Source of the DNA: Phytoactinopolyspora mesophila
GTDB lineage: Bacteria; Actinomycetota; Actinomycetes; Jiangellales; Jiangellaceae
DNA: 64,000 nucleotides
Reading direction: 5' to 3'
NCBI RefSeq assembly: GCF_010122465.1
Contig: NZ_WLZY01000001.1
Location: 1,149,010 to 1,213,009 of the forward strand
In this document: positions 43,477 to 52,307 of the stretch, one piece after another
How positions within the stretch are numbered: position 1 is the stretch's first letter
Layout of the letters: each line of letters opens with the position of its first letter
The notes under the pieces: generated by a model
Seen by the model: the letters and a program-made list of their open reading frames with translations, nothing else
Told to the model about the DNA's origin: nothing
Database searches by the model: none
Program-made: the position numbers and the translations under genes

Positions 43477-44354
43477 CAGCTCAGTCCGAGCAGGCCCGCA
43501 GCGTTGTCCCGCATGATCAGCTGGGTGACGTCCTCGTCGAAGCCCAGCTTCTCGAAGTCTCGTATCCACCGCTCGGGGGTCAGGACCGGATAGTCGGTCC
43601 CGAAGAGCATCTTGTGCTTGAGCAGCGTGCGGGCGTACTGGACCAGGTTCGGCGGAAAGTACTTCGGCGACCAGCCGGACAGGTCGATGTGCACGTGCGG
43701 CTTGTGCAGCGCCACCGAGAGCGCCTCGTCCTGCCACGGGAACGACGGATGCGCGAGGATGATCCGTAGTTCGGGGAAGTCGACGGCGACGTCGTCGGCG
43801 TACATGGGGTTGGCGTATTTGAGCCGGATGCCTCCGCCGCCGGGCCGCCCGGCGCCGGCTCCGGTGTGGCCGCTGTGAAACAGCGCGATCGTCCCGGTCT
43901 CCTCGATGGCCTCGTAGATCGGGTAGACGTCCCGGTCGTTGGCGTAGAAGGCCTGGCTGCTGGGGTGAAATTTGAAGCCGCGCGCGCCGTGCTCGGCGAG
44001 CCGGCGGACTTCACGGGCGGCCCTGCGGCCCGCGTGCGGGTCGACGGCGCCGAACGGGATGATCACGTCGGGGTATTCGGCGGCGAGGTCACACAACTCG
44101 TCGTTGCTGACCTCGGGCAGCTCACCGGTCGCCCAGCTGTTGTCCACCGTGAAGGCGACACACATCATCTTCAGCTCGCGGTAATAGCCGGCGAGGTCGT
44201 GCACGGTCGGGCGCGGCATGTCCGTCTTGAAGTACTTGGCCATGGCCTCGTCATGCTGTCTCGCCTCCTCCCCAGCTGATTTGCGCGCCGAGGAGAGGAC
44301 GTGTGTGTGGACGTCGATCGCGACGACGTCGTCGTTCAGCTTCACCACTGTCAC
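43476..44354 (-). CDS. Amidohydrolase-2 family hydrolase
   Basis: A 292-residue TIM-barrel hydrolase. It has DVHTH (14-18) for the metal, FHPS, LFHSGHTG, ILAHPSFPWQDE and FGTDYP. Close relatives are annotated as beta-ketoacyl-CoA hydrolases in phenylpropanoid side-chain degradation, which would fit next to a CoA-transferase, but that is not proven. Three GTG codons are possible; 44354 has AGGAG 5 nt upstream and overlaps the CoA-transferase stop by GTGA. Confidence 0.84.
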   Translation of the reverse strand: MTVVKLNDDVVAIDVHTHVLSSARKSAGEEARQHDEAMAKYFKTDMPRPTVHDLAGYYRELKMMCVAFTVDNSWATGELPEVSNDELCDLAAEYPDVIIPFGAVDPHAGRRAAREVRRLAEHGARGFKFHPSSQAFYANDRDVYPIYEAIEETGTIALFHSGHTGAGAGRPGGGGIRLKYANPMYADDVAVDFPELRIILAHPSFPWQDEALSVALHKPHVHIDLSGWSPKYFPPNLVQYARTLLKHKMLFGTDYPVLTPERWIRDFEKLGFDEDVTQLIMRDNAAGLLGLS

Positions 44355-45754
44355 CACTGCTCCTGAATGATGCGCGGATTCTCAGCCACCTGTAGGGGCA
44401 TTCCCGTGCGGGCGACGACTTCGTCCACGGTGAACCCGTCGGCGATCTCTTCGAGGACGAATCCGTCGTCGCCGCGGCGCAGCAACGCGAGGTCCGTGAC
44501 GACGACGTCGGTACAGCCTGCCGCGGTGATCGGGTAGTCGCAGCGCTCGACCAGCTTGGGCCGGCCCTTGGAGTCCACGTGCTCCATGGTCACGATCACC
44601 GACCGGGCGCCGACGGCGAGATCCATGGCGCCGCCGATGCCGCCTCCGGGCCGGCCCGGATGAGCCCAATTCGCGAGGTCGCCGTTGCTGCCGACCTGAT
44701 AGGCGCCGAGAATCACCGCGTCGAGGCGTTTGCCGCGGGCGATCTCGAACGATGTCACGGAGTCGAAGAAGCTGACACCGGGCAGCAGGCCGATGAAGTT
44801 CCCGCCGGCGTCGTGGAAGTCCGGATCGGCCTCCTCGAGTTCGATGAACTTTCCGTAGTTGAGGATGCCGTTCTCCGCGTGGAGCACGACGCCTCTGCCC
44901 TCGAGGTAGTTGACCACGCCGTTCGGCAGCCCAGCGCCCAGGTTGATCACCGCGCCGTCCTCCAGCAAGGCCGCGGCCCGGCGGCCGATCTCCTGCCGGG
45001 ACAGCGCCGGTTTGCCGTCGTACTCTCTGCGGGAGTCCGCCGGCCGGGCCGAGCGCTGCGGCAACTCGGAGACATCCACCCGAGTGGTCGTCTTGACCAC
45101 TCGGGCGATGAAGATCCCGGGCAGGTCGATCTCCTCGGGTCGCAGGCCGCCGACGTCGACGATCTCTTCGACTTCGATGATCGCGGTACGGGCGGCTTTG
45201 GCGAAGCTGTCATTGAAGTTCCGGCTACCGCCCCGGAACTGGACATTGCCGTAGCGGTCCGCGCGGTAGCCACGCAGGATCGCGTAATCAGTGGTGATGC
45301 CCCGCTCGAGGATGTGCGGCTCACCGTCGAAGTAGCGCACATCCTTGCCCTCGGCCACGGCGGTGCCGACGCCCACAGAGGTGTAGAACCCGGGAATTCC
45401 CGCACCCCCCGCCCGCATCCGCTCGACCAGGATGCCCTGCGGCACCACCTCGAACGCCATCGTTCCCGCCACGATCTGCTCCTCAGCGATCGTGGGTTTA
45501 CCCGGCCGGGATGAGAAGCTCGCCACCAGGTGGGAGATCTGCTCGTTCTCCGCCAGCAACTGTGCCGTCGGCGCGCCCGGCGAACCCAGACCGTTGCAGT
45601 AGACCGTCAGGTCCTTCGCACCGTGATCACGCAGGGCCAGGATCAGACTGGAAGGAAACCGATGCGAGATGCCGAAACCGGAGATCGCGACCGAGGCGCC
45701 GTCGGGGATGTCGGCCACAGCCGCCGCTGGGGAGTCGAAAACCTTGTCCGTCAT
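44351..45754 (-). CDS. 3-Oxoacid CoA-transferase, alpha and beta subunits fused
   Basis: A 467-residue class I CoA-transferase. The alpha half has ISGFGISHRFPSSLILAL; the beta half starts near LSRQEIGRRAAALLEDGAVINLGAGLPNGV and contains AENGILNYG, with the glutamate that forms the enzyme-CoA thioester. PGRPGGGIGGAMDL is the usual C-terminal part. Actinobacteria mostly encode the two subunits as separate genes; here they are joined in one frame. It would move CoA from succinyl- or acetyl-CoA to an oxoacid. The ATG has GAGGAG 9 nt upstream. Confidence 0.9.
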   Translation of the reverse strand: MTDKVFDSPAAAVADIPDGASVAISGFGISHRFPSSLILALRDHGAKDLTVYCNGLGSPGAPTAQLLAENEQISHLVASFSSRPGKPTIAEEQIVAGTMAFEVVPQGILVERMRAGGAGIPGFYTSVGVGTAVAEGKDVRYFDGEPHILERGITTDYAILRGYRADRYGNVQFRGGSRNFNDSFAKAARTAIIEVEEIVDVGGLRPEEIDLPGIFIARVVKTTTRVDVSELPQRSARPADSRREYDGKPALSRQEIGRRAAALLEDGAVINLGAGLPNGVVNYLEGRGVVLHAENGILNYGKFIELEEADPDFHDAGGNFIGLLPGVSFFDSVTSFEIARGKRLDAVILGAYQVGSNGDLANWAHPGRPGGGIGGAMDLAVGARSVIVTMEHVDSKGRPKLVERCDYPITAAGCTDVVVTDLALLRRGDDGFVLEEIADGFTVDEVVARTGMPLQVAENPRIIQEQW

Positions 45755-45802
45755 CCGTTGTTGCTCCTCACTCCTGAGATTTCTGCCCGGGGTCGCGGAC
45801 CG

Positions 45803-46672
45803 TCAGCCCTCAGACCTGGATTCTCGATGCCGTGGCGACCCGGCCGCGCCGCTGTTACGGACCGCGGCGAAACCACCACCGTCCACCGACAGCACCTGAC
45901 CAGAGATCCACCGGGCCTGGTCAGTCGAGAGGAAGTAGGCGGCCGAGGCGATGTCCCACGGGGTGCCTTCGGTCTGCAAGGCGACGTTCTTCCGGCGCAG
46001 CTCGCGCATCTCCTCGTCCATGCCCCGCGCGGCAAAGGCGCCCCAGATCATCCCGACCCGCACACAGTTGACCCGGATGCCGTGCGGGGCGAGCGAACTG
46101 GCCGCACCGACGCTGAGCTTCTCCAGCGCGGTTTTCGCGACGCTGTACGGCAGGCCTGGCCCGCGGCCCTCGGCGGCGCCTGAAGAAACGGTGACGATGC
46201 TGCCGCCCCGGTTCATGTGTTTGTACGCGTTGCGCATGAGCAGCAAGGCCGAGGTGCAGTTGACGTCGATCGCGGAGTACCACTCGTCGAGCGGAGCTTC
46301 GAGGATGGGGCTGATGCCGCCGCCGCCGATGGTGGTGGCGACGACGTCGATGTTCCCGAAGCGCTGCACCACCTCAGCGATGGCCCGGGCGACCGACGCG
46401 TCGTCGGTGATGTCGACGTCAAAGGTCTCGGCGTCACCACCCTGACCGCGGATGGCGTCCACCGTGCGCTGGCCGGCCTCCCGGTCGCGGTCGAGCACCG
46501 CCACCGAGGCACCGCCACGGGCATACAACCAGGCGATGCCGAAGCCGACGTTACCGAGCGGACCGCTCAGGCCACCGCCGGCCACGACGGCCACCTTGCC
46601 CGCCAGCCATTTCTGATCCCCGGAGGCGATCGGATCCTCGATGGGAAGCGGCCATGTCTCCTGCGACGTCAT
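45803..46672 (-). CDS. Short-chain dehydrogenase/reductase
   Basis: A 289-residue SDR. The cofactor loop is unusually long and glycine-rich (AGGGLSGPLGNVGFG, residues 31-45) compared with TGxxxGIG. Catalytic Ser (TVSSGAAEG) and Tyr/Lys (YSVAKTAL) are intact, and ISGQVLSVDGGGFAA near the C terminus is canonical. The ATG at 46672 has GGAG 8 nt upstream; a TTG at 46684 is less likely. It lies between the GWSDGLP protein and the CoA-transferase in one unit. Confidence 0.88.
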   Translation of the reverse strand: MTSQETWPLPIEDPIASGDQKWLAGKVAVVAGGGLSGPLGNVGFGIAWLYARGGASVAVLDRDREAGQRTVDAIRGQGGDAETFDVDITDDASVARAIAEVVQRFGNIDVVATTIGGGGISPILEAPLDEWYSAIDVNCTSALLLMRNAYKHMNRGGSIVTVSSGAAEGRGPGLPYSVAKTALEKLSVGAASSLAPHGIRVNCVRVGMIWGAFAARGMDEEMRELRRKNVALQTEGTPWDIASAAYFLSTDQARWISGQVLSVDGGGFAAVRNSGAAGSPRHRESRSEG

Positions 46673-46729
46673 GCGGTACTCCAATGAGCTTCGTTGCTGG
46701 GTTGGGCGAGGTGCGGAGATCCCGGCGGG

Positions 46730-47767
46730 TCACCGGATGGGCAGGGACTTCCCTGCCCAGGTGGAGAAGATCCGGACCACCATCGACATCGCCGCGTTGG
46801 GTGATCCGGCGACGATGATCGGCAGGTTGGCGGGGCTGGCGTCGGCGAACAGGGGGTGAAAATGGCCGGGATCGAACGGGCCGTCGGGCAGGTGGCTCAA
46901 ACTCTTGCCGACCGCTGCGAGCTGGGCCTCCGTCTTCCCAGCCCGGGCAACAATCCATTCCCGCACGTCCTGCTTGGACATCCCCGCCTCGGCGAAGATC
47001 CGGGCATGATCCGGATTCATCACGATCGCGGCCGCGGCGTGCCGGAAGATCCACGATCCTGACCGGGAGATGGTGTCGACGAAGTCACGCAACACCTCCT
47101 CTGGATCATGGAAATGCCGGTTGTCGACGAACTCGCAGGTGCGCACCAGCATGGTGCTCAGCGCGTTCTCGCCGGCCGCCAGGCCGCCCTCGACCGACAG
47201 CGGCTCCCAAGGGCTGTGCTCCTCGTCCTCGCCGATCAGCATGGTCCACCTGCCGGGCAGGCCCTGGGTGGCCTGCTCCAGGGCGTGCGGCACGACGCCG
47301 AAGCTGTTGCGAACGGTCAGGCCGATGGCCCGCGGGATGGTGGCATTCGGCCGGAACCCCGGGCCGAGCACGCCACCGGTGGAATTGATGCCGAGTTCAC
47401 CCCGGATCGGGCCATTGACGATGACGAACGGCGCCGGGCCGGAGGTCGACTGCCAGCCGCCGCCGAGCACCGACCGTTCAGCCGAGAGCGCATCCCACAG
47501 CGTGAGGACCAGCGGGAAATACTCGGGTTTGCAGCCCGCCATGACCGCGTGCGTGGCAACGTCGCGGATCACCGCCTCCCGGCCGAGCTGAGGCAACCTG
47601 GCGATGACCTCGTTCTCGTCACGGCTCGTGGTCGCGAGAAACTCCTGGACCGACTTCTCGGTAGCGGCGACCAACGGCAGCCCGTCGGACCAGCCCTGCT
47701 CATAGGTGTACTCGGTGACGTGGCGGGCCGCGACCGGGTCGAGCTCTACTGCCGTCCGATTGCTCAC
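46730..47767 (-). CDS. GWSDGLP-family protein (UGSC-associated, unknown function)
   Basis: A 345-residue protein with the motif GWSDGLP at residues 25-31 and a conserved core also found in the truncated gene at 1-871. It has no signal peptide or membrane segment. The function is unknown; by memory, such proteins accompany UGSC-domain redox proteins, and here both share the same type of promoter (CATAGT -10 at the same distance from the operator). The start is GTG at 47767, overlapping by 4 nt (GTGA) a 23-residue leader ORF. It heads the unit 47767-42451. Confidence 0.82.
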   Translation of the reverse strand: MSNRTAVELDPVAARHVTEYTYEQGWSDGLPLVAATEKSVQEFLATTSRDENEVIARLPQLGREAVIRDVATHAVMAGCKPEYFPLVLTLWDALSAERSVLGGGWQSTSGPAPFVIVNGPIRGELGINSTGGVLGPGFRPNATIPRAIGLTVRNSFGVVPHALEQATQGLPGRWTMLIGEDEEHSPWEPLSVEGGLAAGENALSTMLVRTCEFVDNRHFHDPEEVLRDFVDTISRSGSWIFRHAAAAIVMNPDHARIFAEAGMSKQDVREWIVARAGKTEAQLAAVGKSLSHLPDGPFDPGHFHPLFADASPANLPIIVAGSPNAAMSMVVRIFSTWAGKSLPIR

Positions 47768-47835
47768 GCGGCCTCACCCATGGCTGTTCCGGCGATCCGC
47801 GCGGATTCTGAAGTGTTGATGATTGCGTTTCTCAT
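47764..47835 (-). CDS. 23-residue leader ORF coupled to the GWSDGLP gene
   Basis: The ATG at 47835 has GGAGGG about 7 nt upstream and the 23-codon frame (starting MRNAIINTSES) ends in a TGA that overlaps the GWSDGLP gene's GTG as GTGA. The predicted transcription start is about 21 nt before this ATG, the same distance as in the UGSC gene. It probably drives translation of the next gene, which has only a poor ribosome site of its own. Confidence 0.6.
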   Translation of the reverse strand: MRNAIINTSESARIAGTAMGEAA

Positions 47836-47862
47836 GACCGTCCCTCCCATGCGTCACGGAAC

Positions 47863-47913
47863 ACTATGCGCGACGCCGGTGATCTCCCGCCGCTCCCTTT
47901 CCGTGACGTGGAA
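47863..47913 (-). promoter_or_regulatory. Predicted promoter with shared operator, GWSDGLP unit
   Basis: Operator TTCCGTGACGTGGAA is at 47899-47913. On the minus strand there are 7 nt, a poor -35 (GGCGGG), 17 nt and a good -10 CATAGT (47868-47863). The weak -35 next to the operator suggests activator dependence. Confidence 0.68.
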
Positions 47914-47957
47914 ACGGTTCTGACCAGGAAGGACGAAACGCGCGCAGGTGGCCCAGA

Positions 47958-49583
47958 TCACTCACCGACCCATTCCAGGCTCGCCCACGGAGTGTTGTTG
48001 GTCTGTCCCGAACCGTCGTCGAGGTTGGCCCATCGACTTGTGTTCACCGTGTGGTTCGACCCGTTGGTCCAGGCCAGCGGCGCCCAGAAGGTCAGCTCCT
48101 TGAGTCGCTCCTGAACGGTGTGAAAATGCGTCGCCCGCTCCTCGCGGTCGAGCGTGTTCAGTGCGGCGCCGGCAGCGGCGTCGAGCTCCTCGTCGCACAC
48201 ACCCGAGCCGTTGTTCAGCGGAACCCGGTCCGGGTTGCAGGTCACCCACCGGGTCAGGCCGATGCTGGGGTCCGCGCCGACCGTCGTTCGCAGGATGAAC
48301 ATCCCGAAGTCGCTCTCCTCGAACACCTTCTCCATCCACACCGGCTCCGCGGAGCCGACGAGGTTCACGTCGATGTTCACCTCGGCCAGCGAGGCCTGGA
48401 CGATCTCCGCGACGGCCGCGGCCTCGGAATGCGCCGAGATGAAGCGCACGTCCAGCGAGAAGCGGGAACCGTTCCCCTGGACCGGATATCCCGCCGCGTC
48501 GAGACCCGCGTTGATCGCGTCGATGTCACGCGGGAAGTCGGCGGAGAAGTTGATGCCTGGGTGCTGCGCCCATGCGAGCGTGTCCGGGTAGAAGGACTCG
48601 GCCGGCTCCCCCAGGCCACTGAGTCCGAGGCGGGTCACCGCCTCCCTGTCGATCGCGGCGAACACCAGCGCCCGGACCTCCGGATCCTCCAACTCGGGAA
48701 GGAGCCCGTTGAACGTCATCCCGATCAGCTGCCGGAACGCGCCCCGCTCCATCAGCTTCAGATCGGGATGAGCTGCTACCTCGTCCTGCTGTGCGGGATC
48801 TACCACCGCCACGTCGAGTTCACCTGACAGCAGCGAAAGGGTCCGGGTATTGACGTCACTCATCACCGGGTAGATCGCACGGTCGACCTGCGTCTCGCCA
48901 CGCCACCAGTTCGGGTTGCGCACCAGCACGACCTCATCACCCGGGTTGTAGGACTCGAACATCATCGGGCCGGTCCCGATCGGTGCCATGTTCGCCGGAT
49001 TGGTGACGTAGTCGGTGCCCTCGTAGATGTGCTTGGGAACAAGCGCCTGCTGGGACAGGGCCTCCAGCAACGGCCCGTACTGCGTGTTCAGGTGCAACAC
49101 GACGGTGTGCTCATCGGGGGTCTCGATCGAATCGATCGTCGCCGTGAGCGGACCGCCGAAGGTCTGCAGCGGCATGATCTCCTCGAAGTTGAACGCCACA
49201 TCCTCGGCGGTGAAGGCCTCTCCGTCGTGCCACTGAACCCCTTGTTCCAGGTAGAACGTTACCGTCGAGTTGTCGTCGGCGAACTCCCACTCACGGGCCA
49301 GCCCAGGAATGATCTCGTATTCGTCGGTGACCTCGAGCAGAGAACCCAGGATCGTGAACCCGAACCGTAGCGGGATCGGCCCTCCGGCGAACTGAGGGTT
49401 CAACGAAGTAGGGTCATCGCCGATCGCCTCGACGTACACCCGCTCGGCACCGGATCCGCCGTTGCCGTTTGCGCCGACCCCGTTCTCGCCGGCCCCGCTT
49501 CCGTCGTCGCTCTGCCCACACGCGCACAGGGCGACGGCCGCGGACGAGGCAATCGCCATCAATCGCTTCCTAGCACTCAACAT
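47958..49583 (-). CDS. Oligopeptide-type substrate-binding lipoprotein (SBP_bac_5), importer B
   Basis: A 541-residue lipoprotein: MLSARKRLMAIASSAAVAL and lipobox LCAC, then a Gly/Asn linker. Family-5 features include TVTFYLEQGVQWHDGEAFTAEDVAFNFE and MAPIGTGPMMFESYNPGDEVVLVRNPNWW. The ATG at 49583 has GGGGAG upstream; a longer start at 49616 is possible. Unusually, it is the last gene of its transport operon, after the ATPases. The ligand is unknown. Confidence 0.88.
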   Translation of the reverse strand: MLSARKRLMAIASSAAVALCACGQSDDGSGAGENGVGANGNGGSGAERVYVEAIGDDPTSLNPQFAGGPIPLRFGFTILGSLLEVTDEYEIIPGLAREWEFADDNSTVTFYLEQGVQWHDGEAFTAEDVAFNFEEIMPLQTFGGPLTATIDSIETPDEHTVVLHLNTQYGPLLEALSQQALVPKHIYEGTDYVTNPANMAPIGTGPMMFESYNPGDEVVLVRNPNWWRGETQVDRAIYPVMSDVNTRTLSLLSGELDVAVVDPAQQDEVAAHPDLKLMERGAFRQLIGMTFNGLLPELEDPEVRALVFAAIDREAVTRLGLSGLGEPAESFYPDTLAWAQHPGINFSADFPRDIDAINAGLDAAGYPVQGNGSRFSLDVRFISAHSEAAAVAEIVQASLAEVNIDVNLVGSAEPVWMEKVFEESDFGMFILRTTVGADPSIGLTRWVTCNPDRVPLNNGSGVCDEELDAAAGAALNTLDREERATHFHTVQERLKELTFWAPLAWTNGSNHTVNTSRWANLDDGSGQTNNTPWASLEWVGE

Positions 49584-49652
49584 CGAGTCTTCACTCCCCA
49601 AGGGATCAGAGAACACAACCGATTCGGTACACAGCAGCTCGGCGCCGTTGGC

Positions 49653-50444
49653 TCAGCGCTGGTCGATCACCTCCAAGACCGGGGAAGCCGCCAGCAAGGT
49701 CTTGGTGTACGGGTGATCAGGGTCGGAGAAGATCTTCTCTTTGGTGCCTTCTTCGACGATCTCGCCCGACTTCATGACGTAGACGTAGTCCGCTACCTTC
49801 TTCACCACCGGTAGATCGTGAGTGATGAAGACGTACCCGATGCCCAGCCTCTCCTTGAGGTCGTTCATCAAGCGCAACACCCCCGCTTTGACCGAGGCGT
49901 CCAGGGCTGAGACCGCCTCGTCGGCGACGATGATCTTCGGATCGAGCACGATGGCCCGGGCGATGAGCACGCGCTGGCGCTGGCCTCCGCTGACCTCGTG
50001 TGGGTAACGGTCCAGGACGGTCTCAGCCTGGTCGAACCCGACCAGGCGCAGCACCTGCATGACCTTCTCATCGACGGCCGCGCGCCCGCTGGCGATCCGG
50101 TGCAGCCGCACGATCTCCCCGATCGCGCGGCGAACCGTCTTTCGCGGGTTGAGCGATCCGGCAGGGTCCTGCAACACCGCCTGCACGCTTCGCCGATAAT
50201 GCCTCAACTCCGACCGGCTCATTCCGGCGAGGAGCACGCCGTCGAGCTCTATCCCGCCGGAGCTCGCCGGGATCAGCCCGAGCAACATCCGCGCGAGCGT
50301 GCTCTTACCACTCCCGCTCTCGCCCACGATCGCGACGAACTCCCCCGGCCGGGCCTGCAACGTCGCATCCTTGACCGCATGGACGGGACCGGAGCCGCGC
50401 GATGCGCGGAAGGTTTTCGAGGCGTGTTTCATCTCAAGCAGCAT
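49653..50444 (-). CDS. Oligopeptide-type ABC importer ATPase (OppF-like), importer B
   Basis: A 263-residue ATPase with Walker A GESGSGKST, signature VSGGQRQR, Walker B IIVADEAVSALD and VFITHDLPVVK. It lacks the long C-terminal cysteine extension of the importer A ATPases. Its start overlaps the OppD-like gene by 11 nt. Confidence 0.91.
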   Translation of the reverse strand: MLLEMKHASKTFRASRGSGPVHAVKDATLQARPGEFVAIVGESGSGKSTLARMLLGLIPASSGGIELDGVLLAGMSRSELRHYRRSVQAVLQDPAGSLNPRKTVRRAIGEIVRLHRIASGRAAVDEKVMQVLRLVGFDQAETVLDRYPHEVSGGQRQRVLIARAIVLDPKIIVADEAVSALDASVKAGVLRLMNDLKERLGIGYVFITHDLPVVKKVADYVYVMKSGEIVEEGTKEKIFSDPDHPYTKTLLAASPVLEVIDQR

Positions 50445-51366
50445 CCGGGCTTCCTCCCTTCCCCGAGGTCGCGTTCACCGGCCAGGCGGCTTCCTCGTCG
50501 AACGCGGACGCCGATGGCTGGTCTTCGAGCCAAGCCCGGAACGAGGGCGGGATGGAGTACAGCTCCACGCCGTCGTCGGTCAGGCTGCGCACGCTGCGAA
50601 GCAGTACTTGGGTGTAGGGATGCTGAGGGCTGTTCAGCACGTCCGTGGTCGGTCCGGACTCGACGACCCGTCCGCCGTACATCACATAGATCCGGTCCGT
50701 CATGCTGGCCACCACGGCCAGATCGTGAGAGATCAGGATCAGCGACGTCCCGAGTTCGGAGACCGTCTCGTCCAGGGTGCGCAGAACCCGTTGCTGGACG
50801 GTGGCGTCCAGGGCCGTCGTGGGCTCGTCGGCGACGATCAGCTCCGGGCGTTTGGCGATCGCGATCGCGATGAGGACGCGCTGGCGCATTCCACCGCTCA
50901 GTTCGTGCGGGAAACGCTGAGCCAGACCAGCCACGTTGTCGAGTCCGGCGAGCGAGAGGAACTCCAGGACCTCCGCGTTCACCTCCCGGCTCCGGGCGCG
51001 CCCAGCGGGAATCGACTCCTCGACCTGGCGCCCGATCCTCATCACCGGGTTCAAGAAGGTCAACGGATCTTGGAAGATCATTCCGACCTTCGAGGCACGG
51101 ATCTTCTGCCACGCTCTGGGACCGGCACCGACCAGCTCCTGCCCATCGAATTCGATCGATCCGGTGACCTTGACCCGAGGACTGGCCGGCAGAAGACCCG
51201 CGATCGAGCGTCCCGTCACCGACTTCCCGGATCCGGACTCACCCACGATCCCGACGCGCTCGCCCCGCCGGACACTCAAGCTCACATCCTTGACCGCTTC
51301 GATCTCGCCGCGCACGCCGGTGGGAAGGCGCACCGCCAGATTCGTGACCCTCAGCAGCTCACTCAT
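50434..51366 (-). CDS. Oligopeptide-type ABC importer ATPase (OppD-like), importer B
   Basis: A 310-residue ATPase beginning MSELLRVTNLAVRLPTGVRG. Walker A is GESGSGKSVTG, the signature LSGGMRQR, Walker B LIVADEPTTALD. The C-terminal cysteine segment of typical OppD is replaced by a short acidic tail. The open frame reaches 51996 but the ATG at 51366 overlaps the permease stop as ATGA and is clearly the start. Confidence 0.91.
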   Translation of the reverse strand: MSELLRVTNLAVRLPTGVRGEIEAVKDVSLSVRRGERVGIVGESGSGKSVTGRSIAGLLPASPRVKVTGSIEFDGQELVGAGPRAWQKIRASKVGMIFQDPLTFLNPVMRIGRQVEESIPAGRARSREVNAEVLEFLSLAGLDNVAGLAQRFPHELSGGMRQRVLIAIAIAKRPELIVADEPTTALDATVQQRVLRTLDETVSELGTSLILISHDLAVVASMTDRIYVMYGGRVVESGPTTDVLNSPQHPYTQVLLRSVRSLTDDGVELYSIPPSFRAWLEDQPSASAFDEEAAWPVNATSGKGGSPDAA

Positions 51367-52307
51367 CGCTTCACCTTGCCGATCGACGGGTTGAGCGAAT
51401 CGTTCAACGAGTCGCCGAGCATGTTCACCGCGAGGACGACGGTGAATATGCACAGGCCGGGGAACAACGCGAGCCACCAACCGGACTGCATGTACGACTG
51501 CGCCGAATTCAGCAACGCGCCCCAGCTCGGCCGGTTCGCATCGCCGATCCCGAGGAAGGCCAGGGCCGACTCGACCAGGATCGCGCGGCCCACCGTCATG
51601 GTCGTCGCGACGATCACCGGAGGCATGGCGTTGGGGATGACGTCGGACCACAGAATCCGGAGACTCTTGAAGCCCGCCGCCCTCGCCGACTCGACATAGC
51701 CGAGCTGCGCGATGCGCATCGTCTCGGCACGCACGATTCTCGCCACCGCCGGCCACAAGGTCAGCGACAGGATCGCCACGATGATCCACACATTGGCCCC
51801 CAGCAACGCCGCGGCGACCAACGCGAGAATGATGCCCGGGAGGACCTGGAAGAACTCCGCGACCTTCACCAGCAACGTGTCGGCGAACTTGCCATAGAAG
51901 CCGGCCAGCCCGCCGACGATCAACCCCAACGTCATACACAGGATCGCGACGGTGAACCCCACCAGCAACGACACCTGTCCGCCGCGCAGCACCCAAGCGA
52001 GGTAGTCACGCCCGAGCTGGTCGGTGCCCATCGGGTATTCCGAGCTCGGCGGCGCCAGAGTCGGATGGCTGACCGAGATCGGACTGCCGGCGAAGATCGG
52101 CCCGACGAACGAGATCAAGGTCATGATCACCAGCAGCGTCAGGAAGACGATTGTGCCCGGCTTTCGTATGTACGATTTCCAGACCGACTCCCGCTGCCCG
52201 GGTGGCACCCTCATGCTCATGCCTGGCGGCGGGTCCACGCGGGTGCCCCGCGGCGCACCCGTACCGGCGTCTCTCTTCCTTCTCTTCTTGCCCTGCAGGA
52301 CGGTCAC
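51363..52307 (-). CDS. Oligopeptide-type ABC importer permease (OppC/DppC-like), importer B
   Basis: A 314-residue permease with a basic N terminus, OppC_N helix, MGTDQLGRDYLAWVLRGGQVSLLVG and the coupling loop VRAETMRIAQLGYVESARAAG. The GTG at 52307 has GAGGAG 8 nt upstream and overlaps the OppB stop (GTGA); the frame extends to 52595 without support. Confidence 0.9.
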   Translation of the reverse strand: MTVLQGKKRRKRDAGTGAPRGTRVDPPPGMSMRVPPGQRESVWKSYIRKPGTIVFLTLLVIMTLISFVGPIFAGSPISVSHPTLAPPSSEYPMGTDQLGRDYLAWVLRGGQVSLLVGFTVAILCMTLGLIVGGLAGFYGKFADTLLVKVAEFFQVLPGIILALVAAALLGANVWIIVAILSLTLWPAVARIVRAETMRIAQLGYVESARAAGFKSLRILWSDVIPNAMPPVIVATTMTVGRAILVESALAFLGIGDANRPSWGALLNSAQSYMQSGWWLALFPGLCIFTVVLAVNMLGDSLNDSLNPSIGKVKR

